Part shown: piece by piece, positions 1 to 6,255 of the stretch
Layout of the letters: every line of letters begins with the position of its first letter
Numbering within the stretch: the first letter of the stretch is position 1
DNA from: Candidatus Pacearchaeota archaeon
GTDB taxonomy: Archaea > Nanobdellota > Nanobdellia > Pacearchaeales > GW2011-AR1
DNA length: 10,106 nt
Reading direction: 5' to 3'
Assembly: GCA_002688165.1 (NCBI GenBank)
Contig: NZCB01000024.1
Coordinates: 1 to 10,106 of the forward strand
The notes under the pieces: generated by a model
Databases searched by the model: none
What the model was told of the DNA's origin: nothing
The model's input: the letters and a program-made list of their open reading frames with translations, nothing else
Made by a program: the position numbers and the translations under genes

Positions 1-9
1 TTTAAATAA
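1..9 (+). promoter_or_regulatory. TATA box for the cysteine-repeat protein gene
   Basis: TTTAAATAA sits about 25 nt before the ATG at 30. At the usual archaeal TATA-to-start distance, transcription would begin at or within a base or two of the start codon, giving a leaderless mRNA. No Shine-Dalgarno sequence lies between. The box is at the window edge, so any BRE upstream cannot be seen. Confidence 0.5.
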
Positions 10-29
10 TAATTATTCTGTATAATAAG

Positions 30-575
30 ATGAAAAGAGGATTAGTTATTGGAATTATTGTTATTTTGGGATTAGTAATAATTCTGGGAGGAGCTTTTTT
101 TCTATTGGAAGATGAATGTAAAAACCAGTCCGATAATTGTTATATCTCAAAAGCTATGGAAAAACAAGATGAAAAGATTTGTAATAAACTTGATGATATA
201 ACTTCCAAAGAAGACTGTTTAATTGCTGTTGCGGGGGAAAAACAAGATGTTGAGGTTTGCGATAAAATAGGTCCTAGAGATAAAATAAATGCTTGTTTTA
301 GAAATGTTGCTGTCAAAAAACAAGATGAGTTTGTGTGTGATCAAATTGAGGATAAGAGTGCAATTGAAGAATGTTATATATATGTTGCAGAAGAAATGGG
401 AGATGGATCTCTTTGTGAAAAAATTTCTCCGGATGAAGATGGAAGACAAAGTAGTACTAAAGATAATTGTTTAATGAAAGTTGCTATAAAGATTAATGAT
501 TGGGAAATGTGCCATAATATTCGAGGTGTTTGGAAAGAAAATTGTTTTGCAAAGACCGAACAACAGATTCCTTAA
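30..575 (+). CDS. Membrane-anchored protein with a 26-residue cysteine repeat, function unknown
   Basis: A 181-residue protein that I cannot assign to a characterised family. Residues 5-26 form one strongly hydrophobic segment after a Lys/Arg start, so it is probably a signal anchor or uncleaved N-terminal helix with the rest outside the cell. The exported part has 12 cysteines (30, 37, 51, 63, 77, 89, 103, 115, 129, 147, 161, 172). Their spacing alternates 14 and 12 residues, which gives a 26-residue repeat of the form C-x13-C-x11 with a KQD-x3-C core. The period also shows in DNA: AACAAGATG recurs at 163, 241 and 319, exactly 78 nt apart. Paired cysteines suggest disulphide-stapled helical hairpins, but that is inference. 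The ATG at 30 is supported by a TATA box 25 nt upstream. The gene lies on the side of the tRNA fragment where the putative integrated element should be, so it may be cargo. Confidence 0.75.
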   Translation: MKRGLVIGIIVILGLVIILGGAFFLLEDECKNQSDNCYISKAMEKQDEKICNKLDDITSKEDCLIAVAGEKQDVEVCDKIGPRDKINACFRNVAVKKQDEFVCDQIEDKSAIEECYIYVAEEMGDGSLCEKISPDEDGRQSSTKDNCLMKVAIKINDWEMCHNIRGVWKENCFAKTEQQIP

Positions 576-642
576 TAATCTCTTGAACCAAATAATCACC
601 TGATTGTTTATTTAGAAGAAATGACATTTTCCACATAGGGAA

Positions 643-1773
643 TTATGCAGATATTGGGGGGGTTGATTGTTTTCGCAACTTTTCCATTTCCCTCAGAAGT
701 TTATGCATTTGTTCCTGAAGGTTCTGAACAATGTCTTTTTGAACTGGACTTAACTTCTTATTTTCATAAATTCCTCTAATAGTTTCCTGCATGTCCGATT
801 CGTCCATTTTAACATAAACTGCAGTCATTTTAGAATCAGGAGAATGTCCTGCAAATTTTCTATGTGCTAGGTCTGGAACTTTATTGATTACATATAACTC
901 AGTTAACCTAGACCTTCTAAAATCATAAGGGGTAATTTTTCTTAATCCCATTCTTTCACAGATTCTCTTAATTAATTTGGTGAAAAATGTTTCTGAAATG
1001 GGTTTGTCCCTATCTTTAAAACTTGGAAAAATATAGTCCGATTCCTTTAAGTTTGGAAATGCAAAATCCTGTTTCCATTGTTCCAGTCTTTCAATACTTT
1101 TATGAATTGGAAGTTCCCTGGTTCCTTTTGTCTTACTAGAATAAAGTTGTATTGTTTTATTCATAATGTTTAACTGACTCCATTTTAATGACCTTATTTC
1201 TTCTGGTCTTCCTGCAGATTCATATAACAAAGTTACAATAGCTTTATCCCTATAATTCTTACACCCTCTAATTAATTCTTCTAGTTCTTCAGGAGTTATA
1301 AGTGTAGACTTATTATGTTTCTTTAAATTGACAAGATGTTTCTCAGACCTTAGATTTTCTAGCATTTCAGTATCCTTATAATACCATTTCAAGAATCTTT
1401 TGACCATCATTCTTATTTGATTCTTAGTAAAGATTTCCCTGTCAGTATCATGGTTCACAAGATTCCAAAACTTATCTGCGTCTTCCTTAGTAATCTTATT
1501 TAATGGTTTTTCAATTATGTCTATGAATTGCAACATGTAAATTCTATATTGTGAAAGTTTTCTTTCACTTGCAGTTATACCCACAAAAACAAGATAGTCT
1601 GTCAATATTTTTCTATCGTCATTACTGAGTTTGTCTTCTATAAACTGAACTCCTGTCTTCCTATAAACTGGATATTTGTCCTTCATAATAAGACTAGAAA
1701 AAGGGGGTTTATAAGGGTTTAGGTATTCTGACATAATGTCACTACATTGGTAATGTAGAGGTCGTGAGTTCAA
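643..1773 (-). CDS. Tyrosine recombinase / integrase (XerA-like, archaeal)
   Basis: Site-specific recombinase of the tyrosine (phage integrase) family. It would cut and rejoin DNA at att sites through a 3'-phosphotyrosine intermediate. Numbering from the TTG at 1773, residues about 50-135 form the SAM-like core-binding domain and 160-330 the catalytic domain. Visible catalytic residues are R189 (in AGRPEEI), K216 (beta-hairpin SSKTKG), Y283 in place of the usual His with R286 (TPYDFRR), H310 (AGHSPDS) and nucleophile Y320 (AVYVKM). A charged coiled-coil-like tail follows from about 340. The start is uncertain: TTG at 1773 lies antisense inside the tRNA-Thr fragment and gives N-terminal residues MNSRPLHYQC, whereas the ATG at 1734 lies just outside it and is the more ordinary choice. 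An in-frame TGA immediately before the TTG region blocks any longer form. The family is certain; activity and element type are inferred. An intact gene beside a tRNA duplicate fits the pNOB8-type arrangement better than the split SSV type. Confidence 0.9.
   Translation of the reverse strand: MNSRPLHYQCSDIMSEYLNPYKPPFSSLIMKDKYPVYRKTGVQFIEDKLSNDDRKILTDYLVFVGITASERKLSQYRIYMLQFIDIIEKPLNKITKEDADKFWNLVNHDTDREIFTKNQIRMMVKRFLKWYYKDTEMLENLRSEKHLVNLKKHNKSTLITPEELEELIRGCKNYRDKAIVTLLYESAGRPEEIRSLKWSQLNIMNKTIQLYSSKTKGTRELPIHKSIERLEQWKQDFAFPNLKESDYIFPSFKDRDKPISETFFTKLIKRICERMGLRKITPYDFRRSRLTELYVINKVPDLAHRKFAGHSPDSKMTAVYVKMDESDMQETIRGIYENKKLSPVQKDIVQNLQEQMHKLLREMEKLRKQSTPPISA
1729..1741. repeat. Perfect palindrome beside the att core
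   Basis: TGACATAATGTCA has two perfect 6-nt arms around one central base. It directly abuts the tRNA fragment and contains the ATG (1734-1732, minus strand) that is the likely recombinase start. It could be an arm-type recombinase site or an operator for autoregulation; both ideas are inference. A 13-bp palindrome can arise by chance in AT-rich DNA, but the position is suggestive. Confidence 0.45.
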
Positions 1774-1788
1774 CTCTCACCCGTGGCT
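1742..1788 (+). pseudogene. 3' fragment of tRNA-Thr(GGT), putative att site of an integrated element
   Basis: The fragment reads cleanly as the 3' portion of a tRNA. The anticodon arm is CTACA-TTGGTAA-TGTAG at 1742-1758, with GGT at the anticodon positions (Thr). The variable loop is AGGTC. The T arm is GTGAG-TTCAACT-CTCAC at 1764-1780. The 3' acceptor strand is CCGTGGC at 1781-1787, followed by T, the usual discriminator base of archaeal tRNA-Thr. The matching 5' acceptor strand (GCCACGG) and D arm are absent upstream, where the recombinase gene begins instead. CCA is not encoded. Since the fragment points right, standard tRNA-targeted integration places the element to the left (positions below 1742) and native chromosome to the right. 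A functional tRNA-Thr copy is expected outside the window. Confidence 0.8.
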
Positions 1789-1792
1789 TCAT

Positions 1793-1800
1793 AATATAAA
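1793..1800 (-). promoter_or_regulatory. Possible TATA box facing the recombinase
   Basis: On the minus strand TTTATATT lies about 24 nt before the TTG at 1773, the same distance seen for the leaderless genes of this window. If it is used, the recombinase would be transcribed from DNA beyond the att core, and its first codons would come from the antisense of the tRNA. Because tRNA 3' flanks are AT-rich, a chance match is quite possible. Confidence 0.3.
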
Positions 1801-1834
1801 TAAAATATTTTCCATCTAAAAATATCTCATCTAT

Positions 1835-2395
1835 TTAGTCCTCATCAACACTATCTGCTTTTTTATCACCTATCAGAATTGTTGCGACTTCTTCTGCCAA
1901 ATTTGCAATATCTCCTTTTTTGAAGGGCCCTATTTCATTCCCTTCCAAGTCTAAAATAGGATCAGTATCTTCTATAAATACAATCATTTTATTTTGAGGC
2001 TTATTTTCAGTTTCCTTACCTTTCAAAAGTTCTTCTATTTTTTTATCTTTTTTTTCTAAAGCCTTCATTATCTCATCAAATGCTTCTTTTTCAATTAATA
2101 ACATATTTTCAAAATCTCTTTTAGATATTCCTGTTTCTGCTGCAATAAAAGCTAATTCTAAGATTTTCTTTTTTCTTCGAAGAATTAGTTCCTTAAAAAT
2201 CGATATAGAATTTTCAAATTGTTTCTTTGTTTTTAAAATTGTATCTGAAAAATTATCATCATCTTTATTAGCAATTTCTTTTTTATCTTTCAAATATGCA
2301 GAGACTTCTTTTATAAAAAGTTTAGGTATGGGTTGTAATTGTTCTGAATATCTTTCCTTACGGAGCGCATCATATAATTCATTATAAGTTATCAT
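1835..2395 (-). CDS. gins51: Archaeal GINS subunit Gins51 (Sld5/Psf1-like)
   Basis: Subunit of the GINS complex, which joins MCM and the GAN/Cdc45-like protein in the archaeal replicative helicase. The 186 residues show the arrangement of the Gins51 class. An N-terminal helical A domain covers about 1-117, with the recognisable stretches TYNELYDALRKE and ILRRKKKILELAF and the motif TGISKRDFENML. A Lys/Glu linker covers 118-135. A small C-terminal B domain covers 136-176 (MIVFIEDTD...GNEIGPFKKGD...LAEEVATILI). The A-before-B order is that of Gins51, not Gins23. A short acidic tail closes the protein. A TATA box lies about 24 nt before the ATG, so the gene can be transcribed on its own despite following apgM by only 42 nt. 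It is the first gene on the chromosomal side of the att fragment. Confidence 0.87.
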   Translation of the reverse strand: MITYNELYDALRKERYSEQLQPIPKLFIKEVSAYLKDKKEIANKDDDNFSDTILKTKKQFENSISIFKELILRRKKKILELAFIAAETGISKRDFENMLLIEKEAFDEIMKALEKKDKKIEELLKGKETENKPQNKMIVFIEDTDPILDLEGNEIGPFKKGDIANLAEEVATILIGDKKADSVDED

Positions 2396-2415
2396 AACCT
2401 TGAGAAAGGATTTTG

Positions 2416-2423
2416 ATTTATAA
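2416..2423 (-). promoter_or_regulatory. TATA box for gins51
   Basis: On the minus strand TTATAAAT is centred about 24 nt before the gins51 ATG (2395), inside the 42-nt gap after apgM. This predicts a leaderless or near-leaderless transcript. A weak AAGG lies 2 nt before the ATG, too close to be a normal ribosome binding site. Confidence 0.55.
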
Positions 2424-2437
2424 TGTTTGTCGTGTTG

Positions 2438-3685
2438 TTATCTATTTAGTCCAACCTTTTCCAGAAAATCCTTTCCTAAGAAAGTTCTAAGTGAACCTAT
2501 TCTAGCCTCAATTTCGTTAAACCTATGCGCATGATCAACAATTGGCTCTTTAGGATTATAAACTAAAACTGGAACAGGGTGATTTGAATGACCCTTCAAT
2601 TCACAAGGTGTTGAATGATCACATGTTACAATAACTTTCCATTCATGTTTTATTGCTGCTTTTTTTATAAAACTGAAAAACTTTTTATCAATAAGTTCTA
2701 TCATCTTCTTTTTTTCTAATGGTTTATTATCATGACCTGGAAGATCAGTTTCTTTTATTTGAATATAACACCCTATGAAATCCTTATGATTTCTTTTTAA
2801 GGTTCTTATTGAATGTTTTATCTTTTTATTAAGTAATTTGTATAAATGATCATAAATATCTATTGAAGATTGTTTTGGGATTTTGCATGGAAAATTTTTC
2901 ATTTTAGAAAGTTTTGCTATCCCCACTTCCAAAGGCATTGAATTTATTGACATCCAACTTTTATATGGTTTTATTTTTGGAAGTTCAGATCCAGCTCCTC
3001 TTGTTAAAATCATATTTGCAGGAAAAAGTCCTTTTTTTATTCTAGCCTTATTTACTGGATGTTTGCTAAGTATTTGGTGAGCCTGATGGAGAAATTTATT
3101 TACAAGATTTGCAGAATATTTTGAATCGGGATCATTATCAAGAGGTTCTAGAAATTTAAATTGATTAGCCTTATTATTTCCAGACCATCCTGAGTCCATA
3201 TTAGAAATATTATCTGAATGACCTCCTCTTAAAACTAATGCGCCCCTATGTTGTATTGTCGATTTAAATTCAAATTTACAGGGAAGTGATATTTCTTTGT
3301 TTAATGATTCGGCTAATTGATTAGATTCCTTAGTAGTAAGGGTTCTTCCAGCCCTTCTATCTATTAATTTTTTAGATTTTAAATTATCTATCGTTGCAAA
3401 GTTTGTTCTTAAAGCTAGATCTCCACGTTTTAGATTAAATCCAGCCCCTATTGCCTCATATACTCCTCTTTGACATTTCTTTGGATCATTCCCAAATAAG
3501 GCCACTAAAGAATTTGCAGAACTTGGAATTGTTTTTTTATTTAATGGGTACATTAAACCTAATTGTCCATTTTTAGCTAAGAAATCTAAGTTGGGAGTCT
3601 GGGCCGACTCAAAAGGAGTTTTATTTTTTAATATTTTATTTGGCAAGTCTGCAGCACCATCAAGTATAATTAGTATTTTTTTCAT
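2438..3685 (-). CDS. apgM: 2,3-bisphosphoglycerate-independent phosphoglycerate mutase, archaeal type
   Basis: Interconverts 3- and 2-phosphoglycerate in glycolysis/gluconeogenesis. It belongs to the alkaline-phosphatase superfamily and depends on two metal ions. At 415 residues it has the usual ApgM length. Visible sites are D9 (ILDGAAD), S56 aligned with the phosphorylated serine (PSSANSL, where family members usually have PGSD), D314 and H318 (KETDLPGHD), D356 and H357 (TCDHSTP) and H366 (KGHSNHPVPVL). Other ApgM stretches are GVYEAIGAG, ALRTNFATID, HRGALVLRG and RGAGSELPKI. The serine-following Asp is replaced by Ala57, an oddity whose effect I cannot judge. The start at 3685 is fixed by the strong ribosome binding site AAGGAGG with a 7-nt spacer, unlike the leaderless neighbours. 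The gene is divergent from ftsY and followed by gins51. Confidence 0.88.
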   Translation of the reverse strand: MKKILIILDGAADLPNKILKNKTPFESAQTPNLDFLAKNGQLGLMYPLNKKTIPSSANSLVALFGNDPKKCQRGVYEAIGAGFNLKRGDLALRTNFATIDNLKSKKLIDRRAGRTLTTKESNQLAESLNKEISLPCKFEFKSTIQHRGALVLRGGHSDNISNMDSGWSGNNKANQFKFLEPLDNDPDSKYSANLVNKFLHQAHQILSKHPVNKARIKKGLFPANMILTRGAGSELPKIKPYKSWMSINSMPLEVGIAKLSKMKNFPCKIPKQSSIDIYDHLYKLLNKKIKHSIRTLKRNHKDFIGCYIQIKETDLPGHDNKPLEKKKMIELIDKKFFSFIKKAAIKHEWKVIVTCDHSTPCELKGHSNHPVPVLVYNPKEPIVDHAHRFNEIEARIGSLRTFLGKDFLEKVGLNR

Positions 3686-3692
3686 TAGCTTA

Positions 3693-3699
3693 CCTCCTT
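3693..3699 (-). promoter_or_regulatory. Strong Shine-Dalgarno site of apgM
   Basis: On the minus strand AAGGAGG lies 7 nt before the apgM ATG. It matches the archaeal 16S anti-SD end well and is the best such site in the window. It decides the apgM start and implies a leadered mRNA. Confidence 0.75.
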
Positions 3700-3740
3700 A
3701 TTAATAGTAATTGATAGTATAAAAATCTAACTTTGAAGTT

Positions 3741-3758
3741 TTATATAACCTTATAAAT
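3741..3758. promoter_or_regulatory. Divergent promoter pair for apgM and ftsY
   Basis: The 93-nt gap between apgM and ftsY holds two TATA-like boxes. TTATAAAT at 3751-3758 is centred about 24 nt before the ftsY ATG (3779), predicting a leaderless ftsY transcript. TTATATAA at 3741-3748 suits minus-strand transcription starting near 3719, leaving a leader of roughly 30 nt that contains the AAGGAGG of apgM. The boxes are close enough that TBP binding at one could interfere with the other. A second possible apgM box (3713-3725) is less favoured because it would leave almost no leader. Confidence 0.5.
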
Positions 3759-3778
3759 CTGTAGTTCTTGTAAAATTT

Positions 3779-5113
3779 ATGTTTGGAAAATTTAAAGATA
3801 AACTTAAAGGTTGGTTTAAAGATTCTAGTGAAAAGATTGAAGAAGAAGCAAAAGTAGTTGAAACTGAAAAAGAAAAAGAAAAAATTAAGTTAGAAAAAGA
3901 AATAAAAAAAGCTGAAAAGATTATTGAAGAGTCTAAAGAAAAGAAAGGGCAAAATGTTCCCAGCAAATTTGATGCATATAATAGAAAAACAATTCCTGAT
4001 TTAGAAAAAATTGAAGAAGAAGCAGAAGGAATTAAGAAACAGATTGATGAAGCCAAGAAAAAACAAAAACAAGCCGAAAAAGAAGAAGAGGAAGTTGAAA
4101 AATTTGATACTGAATTAGAGCGAGTTGATAAAGAAGAAAAAGAAGAATTAAAACTTCCAGAAGATGAAGAAAAATCCAATACTCCAGATTTAGAAGACAG
4201 GGGAAAGGGAGAAGTAAAGACTGAAAATTTATCAGAAGAGAAGAAAAGTTTTTTTTCTAGGATGAAGTCTGGATTTTCATATAAAATAACTGAAAATGAA
4301 TTTAATGATATTTTTGATGATTTAGAATTATTGTTATTAGATAATAATGTTGCTTTAGATGCTGTTGATGATATTAAGAATAATTTAGAAAAGAAGTTAG
4401 TTGGAAGAGAAATAAAAAAAGAAGAACTTGAGAATGAAATTAAGAATGAATTGAAGGCTGCTATTGAAGATATTTTAATTGAGCCTGATAATCCTCTTGA
4501 GTTTATTAAAATTGCAGATAAACCTTTTAAGATTTTATTTTTTGGAATTAATGGGACTGGAAAAACTACTAGTATTGCTAAAATTACTAGTTTTTTGAAG
4601 AATGCTGGTTTTAGTGTTGTGTTGGCTGCAGGAGATACTTTTAGAGCTGCTAGTATTGAACAGATAGGCGAACATGCGGATAAATTGAATGTTCCATTAA
4701 TTAAACAAGATTATGGAGCAGACCCTGCTGCTGTGGGATATGATGCTATCCAATATGCTAAGAAAAATAAGATTGATGTTGTTTTAATTGATACTGCTGG
4801 AAGAATGCATACTAAATCTAATTTGATGGCAGAGATGGAAAAAATTATTAGAGTTACTGAACCTAATTTGAAAGTATTTGTTGCAGAAAGTGTTGCAGGT
4901 AATGATGCTGTTGATCAAGCAAAAGCTTTCCATGAGGCTGTTGATATTGATGGGATTATTTTAAGTAAGGCAGATATAGATGAGAAAGGTGGAACAATTA
5001 TTTCAGTTTCTCATGCTACGGGAAAGCCTATTTTTTATTTAGGGACTGGGCAGAATTATGAAGATTTAGAATTATTTAATAAACAGAAATTTGTGGATAG
5101 TTTAGGGCTATAG
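3779..5113 (+). CDS. ftsY: Signal recognition particle receptor FtsY
   Basis: SRP receptor GTPase, which docks the SRP54-ribosome complex at the membrane to hand nascent chains to the Sec translocon. The first 20 residues (MFGKFKDKLKGWFKDSSEKI) look like an amphipathic membrane-targeting helix. Residues 20-150 are an extended Lys/Glu-rich, coiled-coil-prone region. The N domain follows at about 155-235 and the GTPase G domain at about 245-444. G-domain motifs are the P-loop GINGTGKTT (256-264), DTFRAAS (286-292), DTAGR (338-342), SKAD (396-399, where T/S-KxD gives guanine specificity) and GTGQ (422-425), a C-terminal motif that marks SRP GTPases. The absence of a methionine-rich M domain and the acidic N-terminal region separate it from SRP54. 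The ATG at 3779 fits the TATA box 24 nt upstream. Kae1 follows after 35 nt with its own promoter. Confidence 0.95.
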   Translation: MFGKFKDKLKGWFKDSSEKIEEEAKVVETEKEKEKIKLEKEIKKAEKIIEESKEKKGQNVPSKFDAYNRKTIPDLEKIEEEAEGIKKQIDEAKKKQKQAEKEEEEVEKFDTELERVDKEEKEELKLPEDEEKSNTPDLEDRGKGEVKTENLSEEKKSFFSRMKSGFSYKITENEFNDIFDDLELLLLDNNVALDAVDDIKNNLEKKLVGREIKKEELENEIKNELKAAIEDILIEPDNPLEFIKIADKPFKILFFGINGTGKTTSIAKITSFLKNAGFSVVLAAGDTFRAASIEQIGEHADKLNVPLIKQDYGADPAAVGYDAIQYAKKNKIDVVLIDTAGRMHTKSNLMAEMEKIIRVTEPNLKVFVAESVAGNDAVDQAKAFHEAVDIDGIILSKADIDEKGGTIISVSHATGKPIFYLGTGQNYEDLELFNKQKFVDSLGL

Positions 5114-5120
5114 TTAGATA

Positions 5121-5128
5121 TTTATACT
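5121..5128 (+). promoter_or_regulatory. TATA box for kae1
   Basis: TTTATACT in the 35-nt ftsY-kae1 gap is centred about 25 nt before the kae1 ATG at 5149. This predicts leaderless transcription. The run TTTTTAATTTTTA just after it could also serve as a T-rich terminator for ftsY. Confidence 0.5.
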
Positions 5129-5148
5129 AATAATTTTTAATTTTTATT

Positions 5149-6120
5149 ATGATAATAGGAATAGAAACCACTGCACATACATTTGGTGTAGGAATTGTTG
5201 ATAAAGGAAAGATATTGGCTAATGAGAAAGATGCCTATACTACTGAAAGTGGAGGAATTATTCCAATGGATGCGGCTACGCATCATAAAGAAGTTTCTGA
5301 GAAAATCTGGAAAGGGGCGCTTGAAGTTGCTGGCATAGATGAAGATAAGATTGATGCTATAGCTATTTCTCAAGCTCCAGGATTACCTCCCTGTTTAGCA
5401 GAGGGAATGAGATTTGCTAAGAAAAAAGCTAAAGAGTTAGATGTTCCATTAGTTCCAATTAATCATTGCGTCGCTCATCTTGAAATAGGAAAGATAGTGG
5501 GAGCTAAAGATCCAGTTATGTTATATGCATCTGGAGCTAATACTCAGATAATTGCATATGCTGAAGGAAAATATAGAGTTTTTGGAGAAACATTAGATAC
5601 AGGAATTGGAAATTTTATCGATAATTTTGCGAGATATTTTGATTTGGGGTTTCCAGGAGGCCCTAAGGTTGAAAAGTTGGCTAAGGAAGGAAAATATATT
5701 GAGGTACCTTATACAATTAAAGGAATGGATGTTGCATTTTCTGGTTTGTTAACTAAATTAAAACAATTGTATGAAAAAGGTGAAAGTAAAGAGGATTTGG
5801 CTTTTTCGTTGCAAGAAACGGCATTCGCTACACTAGTTGAAGCTGCTGAAAGGGCATTAGCTCATACTGGGAAAAAAGAATTATTATTAGGAGGAGGAGT
5901 TGGTTGTAATGCTAGATTACAAGAAATGTGTAAATTAATGTGTGAAGAAAGAGGAGCAAAGTTTTTTGTTCCTGAAAGAAGTTTATTAGTTGATAATGGC
6001 GCAATGATAGCTTATCTTGGAGAAATAATGTTTAATGCAGGGATTAGGGTGGAGGATATTGATAATTTAGACATAGATTCTAGGCAAAGGACGGATATGG
6101 TTGATGTTAGGTGGAAGTGA
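5149..6120 (+). CDS. kae1: KEOPS subunit Kae1, tRNA threonylcarbamoyladenosine synthase
   Basis: Catalytic subunit of KEOPS, which transfers the threonylcarbamoyl group to A37 of tRNAs reading ANN codons (t6A). The 323 residues form the two-lobed ASKHA fold typical of the Kae1/TsaD/YgjD family. Seen directly are the N-terminal phosphate loop IGIETTAHTFG, the metal ligands H106 and H110 (NHCVAHLEIG), SGANTQ at 128-133, GFPGGPKVEKLA, the nucleotide-binding GGGVGCNARLQEM at 248-260, and D282 in DNGAMIAYLG. NHCVAHLEIG and SGANTQ favour the archaeal/eukaryal Kae1 form over bacterial TsaD. There is no Bud32 kinase domain at the C terminus; some euryarchaea carry a Kae1-Bud32 fusion, so Bud32 should be a separate gene elsewhere. 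The neighbouring ftsY and L7Ae genes do not form an obvious functional unit with it. Confidence 0.95.
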   Translation: MIIGIETTAHTFGVGIVDKGKILANEKDAYTTESGGIIPMDAATHHKEVSEKIWKGALEVAGIDEDKIDAIAISQAPGLPPCLAEGMRFAKKKAKELDVPLVPINHCVAHLEIGKIVGAKDPVMLYASGANTQIIAYAEGKYRVFGETLDTGIGNFIDNFARYFDLGFPGGPKVEKLAKEGKYIEVPYTIKGMDVAFSGLLTKLKQLYEKGESKEDLAFSLQETAFATLVEAAERALAHTGKKELLLGGGVGCNARLQEMCKLMCEERGAKFFVPERSLLVDNGAMIAYLGEIMFNAGIRVEDIDNLDIDSRQRTDMVDVRWK

Positions 6121-6125
6121 AAAGA

Positions 6126-6133
6126 TTTAAATA
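6126..6133 (+). promoter_or_regulatory. TATA box for the L7Ae transcript
   Basis: TTTAAATA lies immediately after the kae1 stop codon. At normal archaeal spacing transcription would start near 6154, just before a large inverted repeat and about 110 nt upstream of the L7Ae ATG. This makes the L7Ae mRNA the clear exception to the leaderless pattern of neighbouring genes. Confidence 0.5.
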
Positions 6134-6160
6134 GGCATAATTTATCAATTAAATGTAGCC

Positions 6161-6247
6161 AATGACTGTTGGGAGGCGAGTGAAAGTGTTTTTGGTAAAA
6201 AAGCAAAATGGAAAAACACTTTTACGAGTTGAATTCTGATAGTTATT
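6161..6247 (+). promoter_or_regulatory. Structured 5' leader of the L7Ae gene, candidate L7Ae-binding hairpin
   Basis: A long imperfect hairpin fills the space between the promoter and the L7Ae gene. The lower stem pairs AATGACTGTTGGGA (6161-6174) with TTCTGATAGTTATT (6234-6247), including five G-U pairs. The upper stem pairs GTGAAAGTGTTTTT (6180-6193) with AAAAACACTTTTAC (6212-6225), 14 bp with one G-U, closed by an 18-nt purine-rich loop. In the internal loop, GA at 6178-6179 faces GA at 6226-6227 directly under the upper stem, and a 3-nt GGC precedes the first GA. Tandem G-A/A-G pairs plus a 3-nt bulge are the signature of kink-turns, the RNA motif bound by L7Ae. However, six extra bases on the 3' strand (6228-6233) make it non-canonical. 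Autoregulation by L7Ae is inferred. A stand-alone small RNA is the alternative. Confidence 0.5.
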
Positions 6248-6255
6248 AATTAAAT

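Noticed and set aside
1600..1741. Intron-containing complete tRNA-Thr
   Set aside because: No GCCACGG acceptor strand or D arm was found in the upstream sequence, which codes for the recombinase on the other strand.
1742..1788. Split tRNA: 3' half made for trans-splicing, as in Nanoarchaeum or Caldivirga
   Set aside because: There is no GC-rich complementary leader and no visible bulge-helix-bulge context, and a recombinase gene abuts the fragment. An att duplicate explains it more simply.
643..1788. SSV-type integrase split by integration
   Set aside because: The frame is closed by a TGA inside the tRNA T arm, within the likely att core, so the coding sequence cannot have continued from the other side.
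3751..4179. Ser/Phe-rich open frame on the minus strand
   Set aside because: It is the antisense of the Lys/Glu-rich FtsY linker; AAA and GAA codons read backwards give Phe and Ser. There is no protein-like pattern of its own.
6161..6247. C/D box guide RNA
   Set aside because: A CTGA D-box match is present at 6236-6239, but the upstream ATGACTG differs from the RTGATGA C box at three positions and both lie within the paired lower stem.
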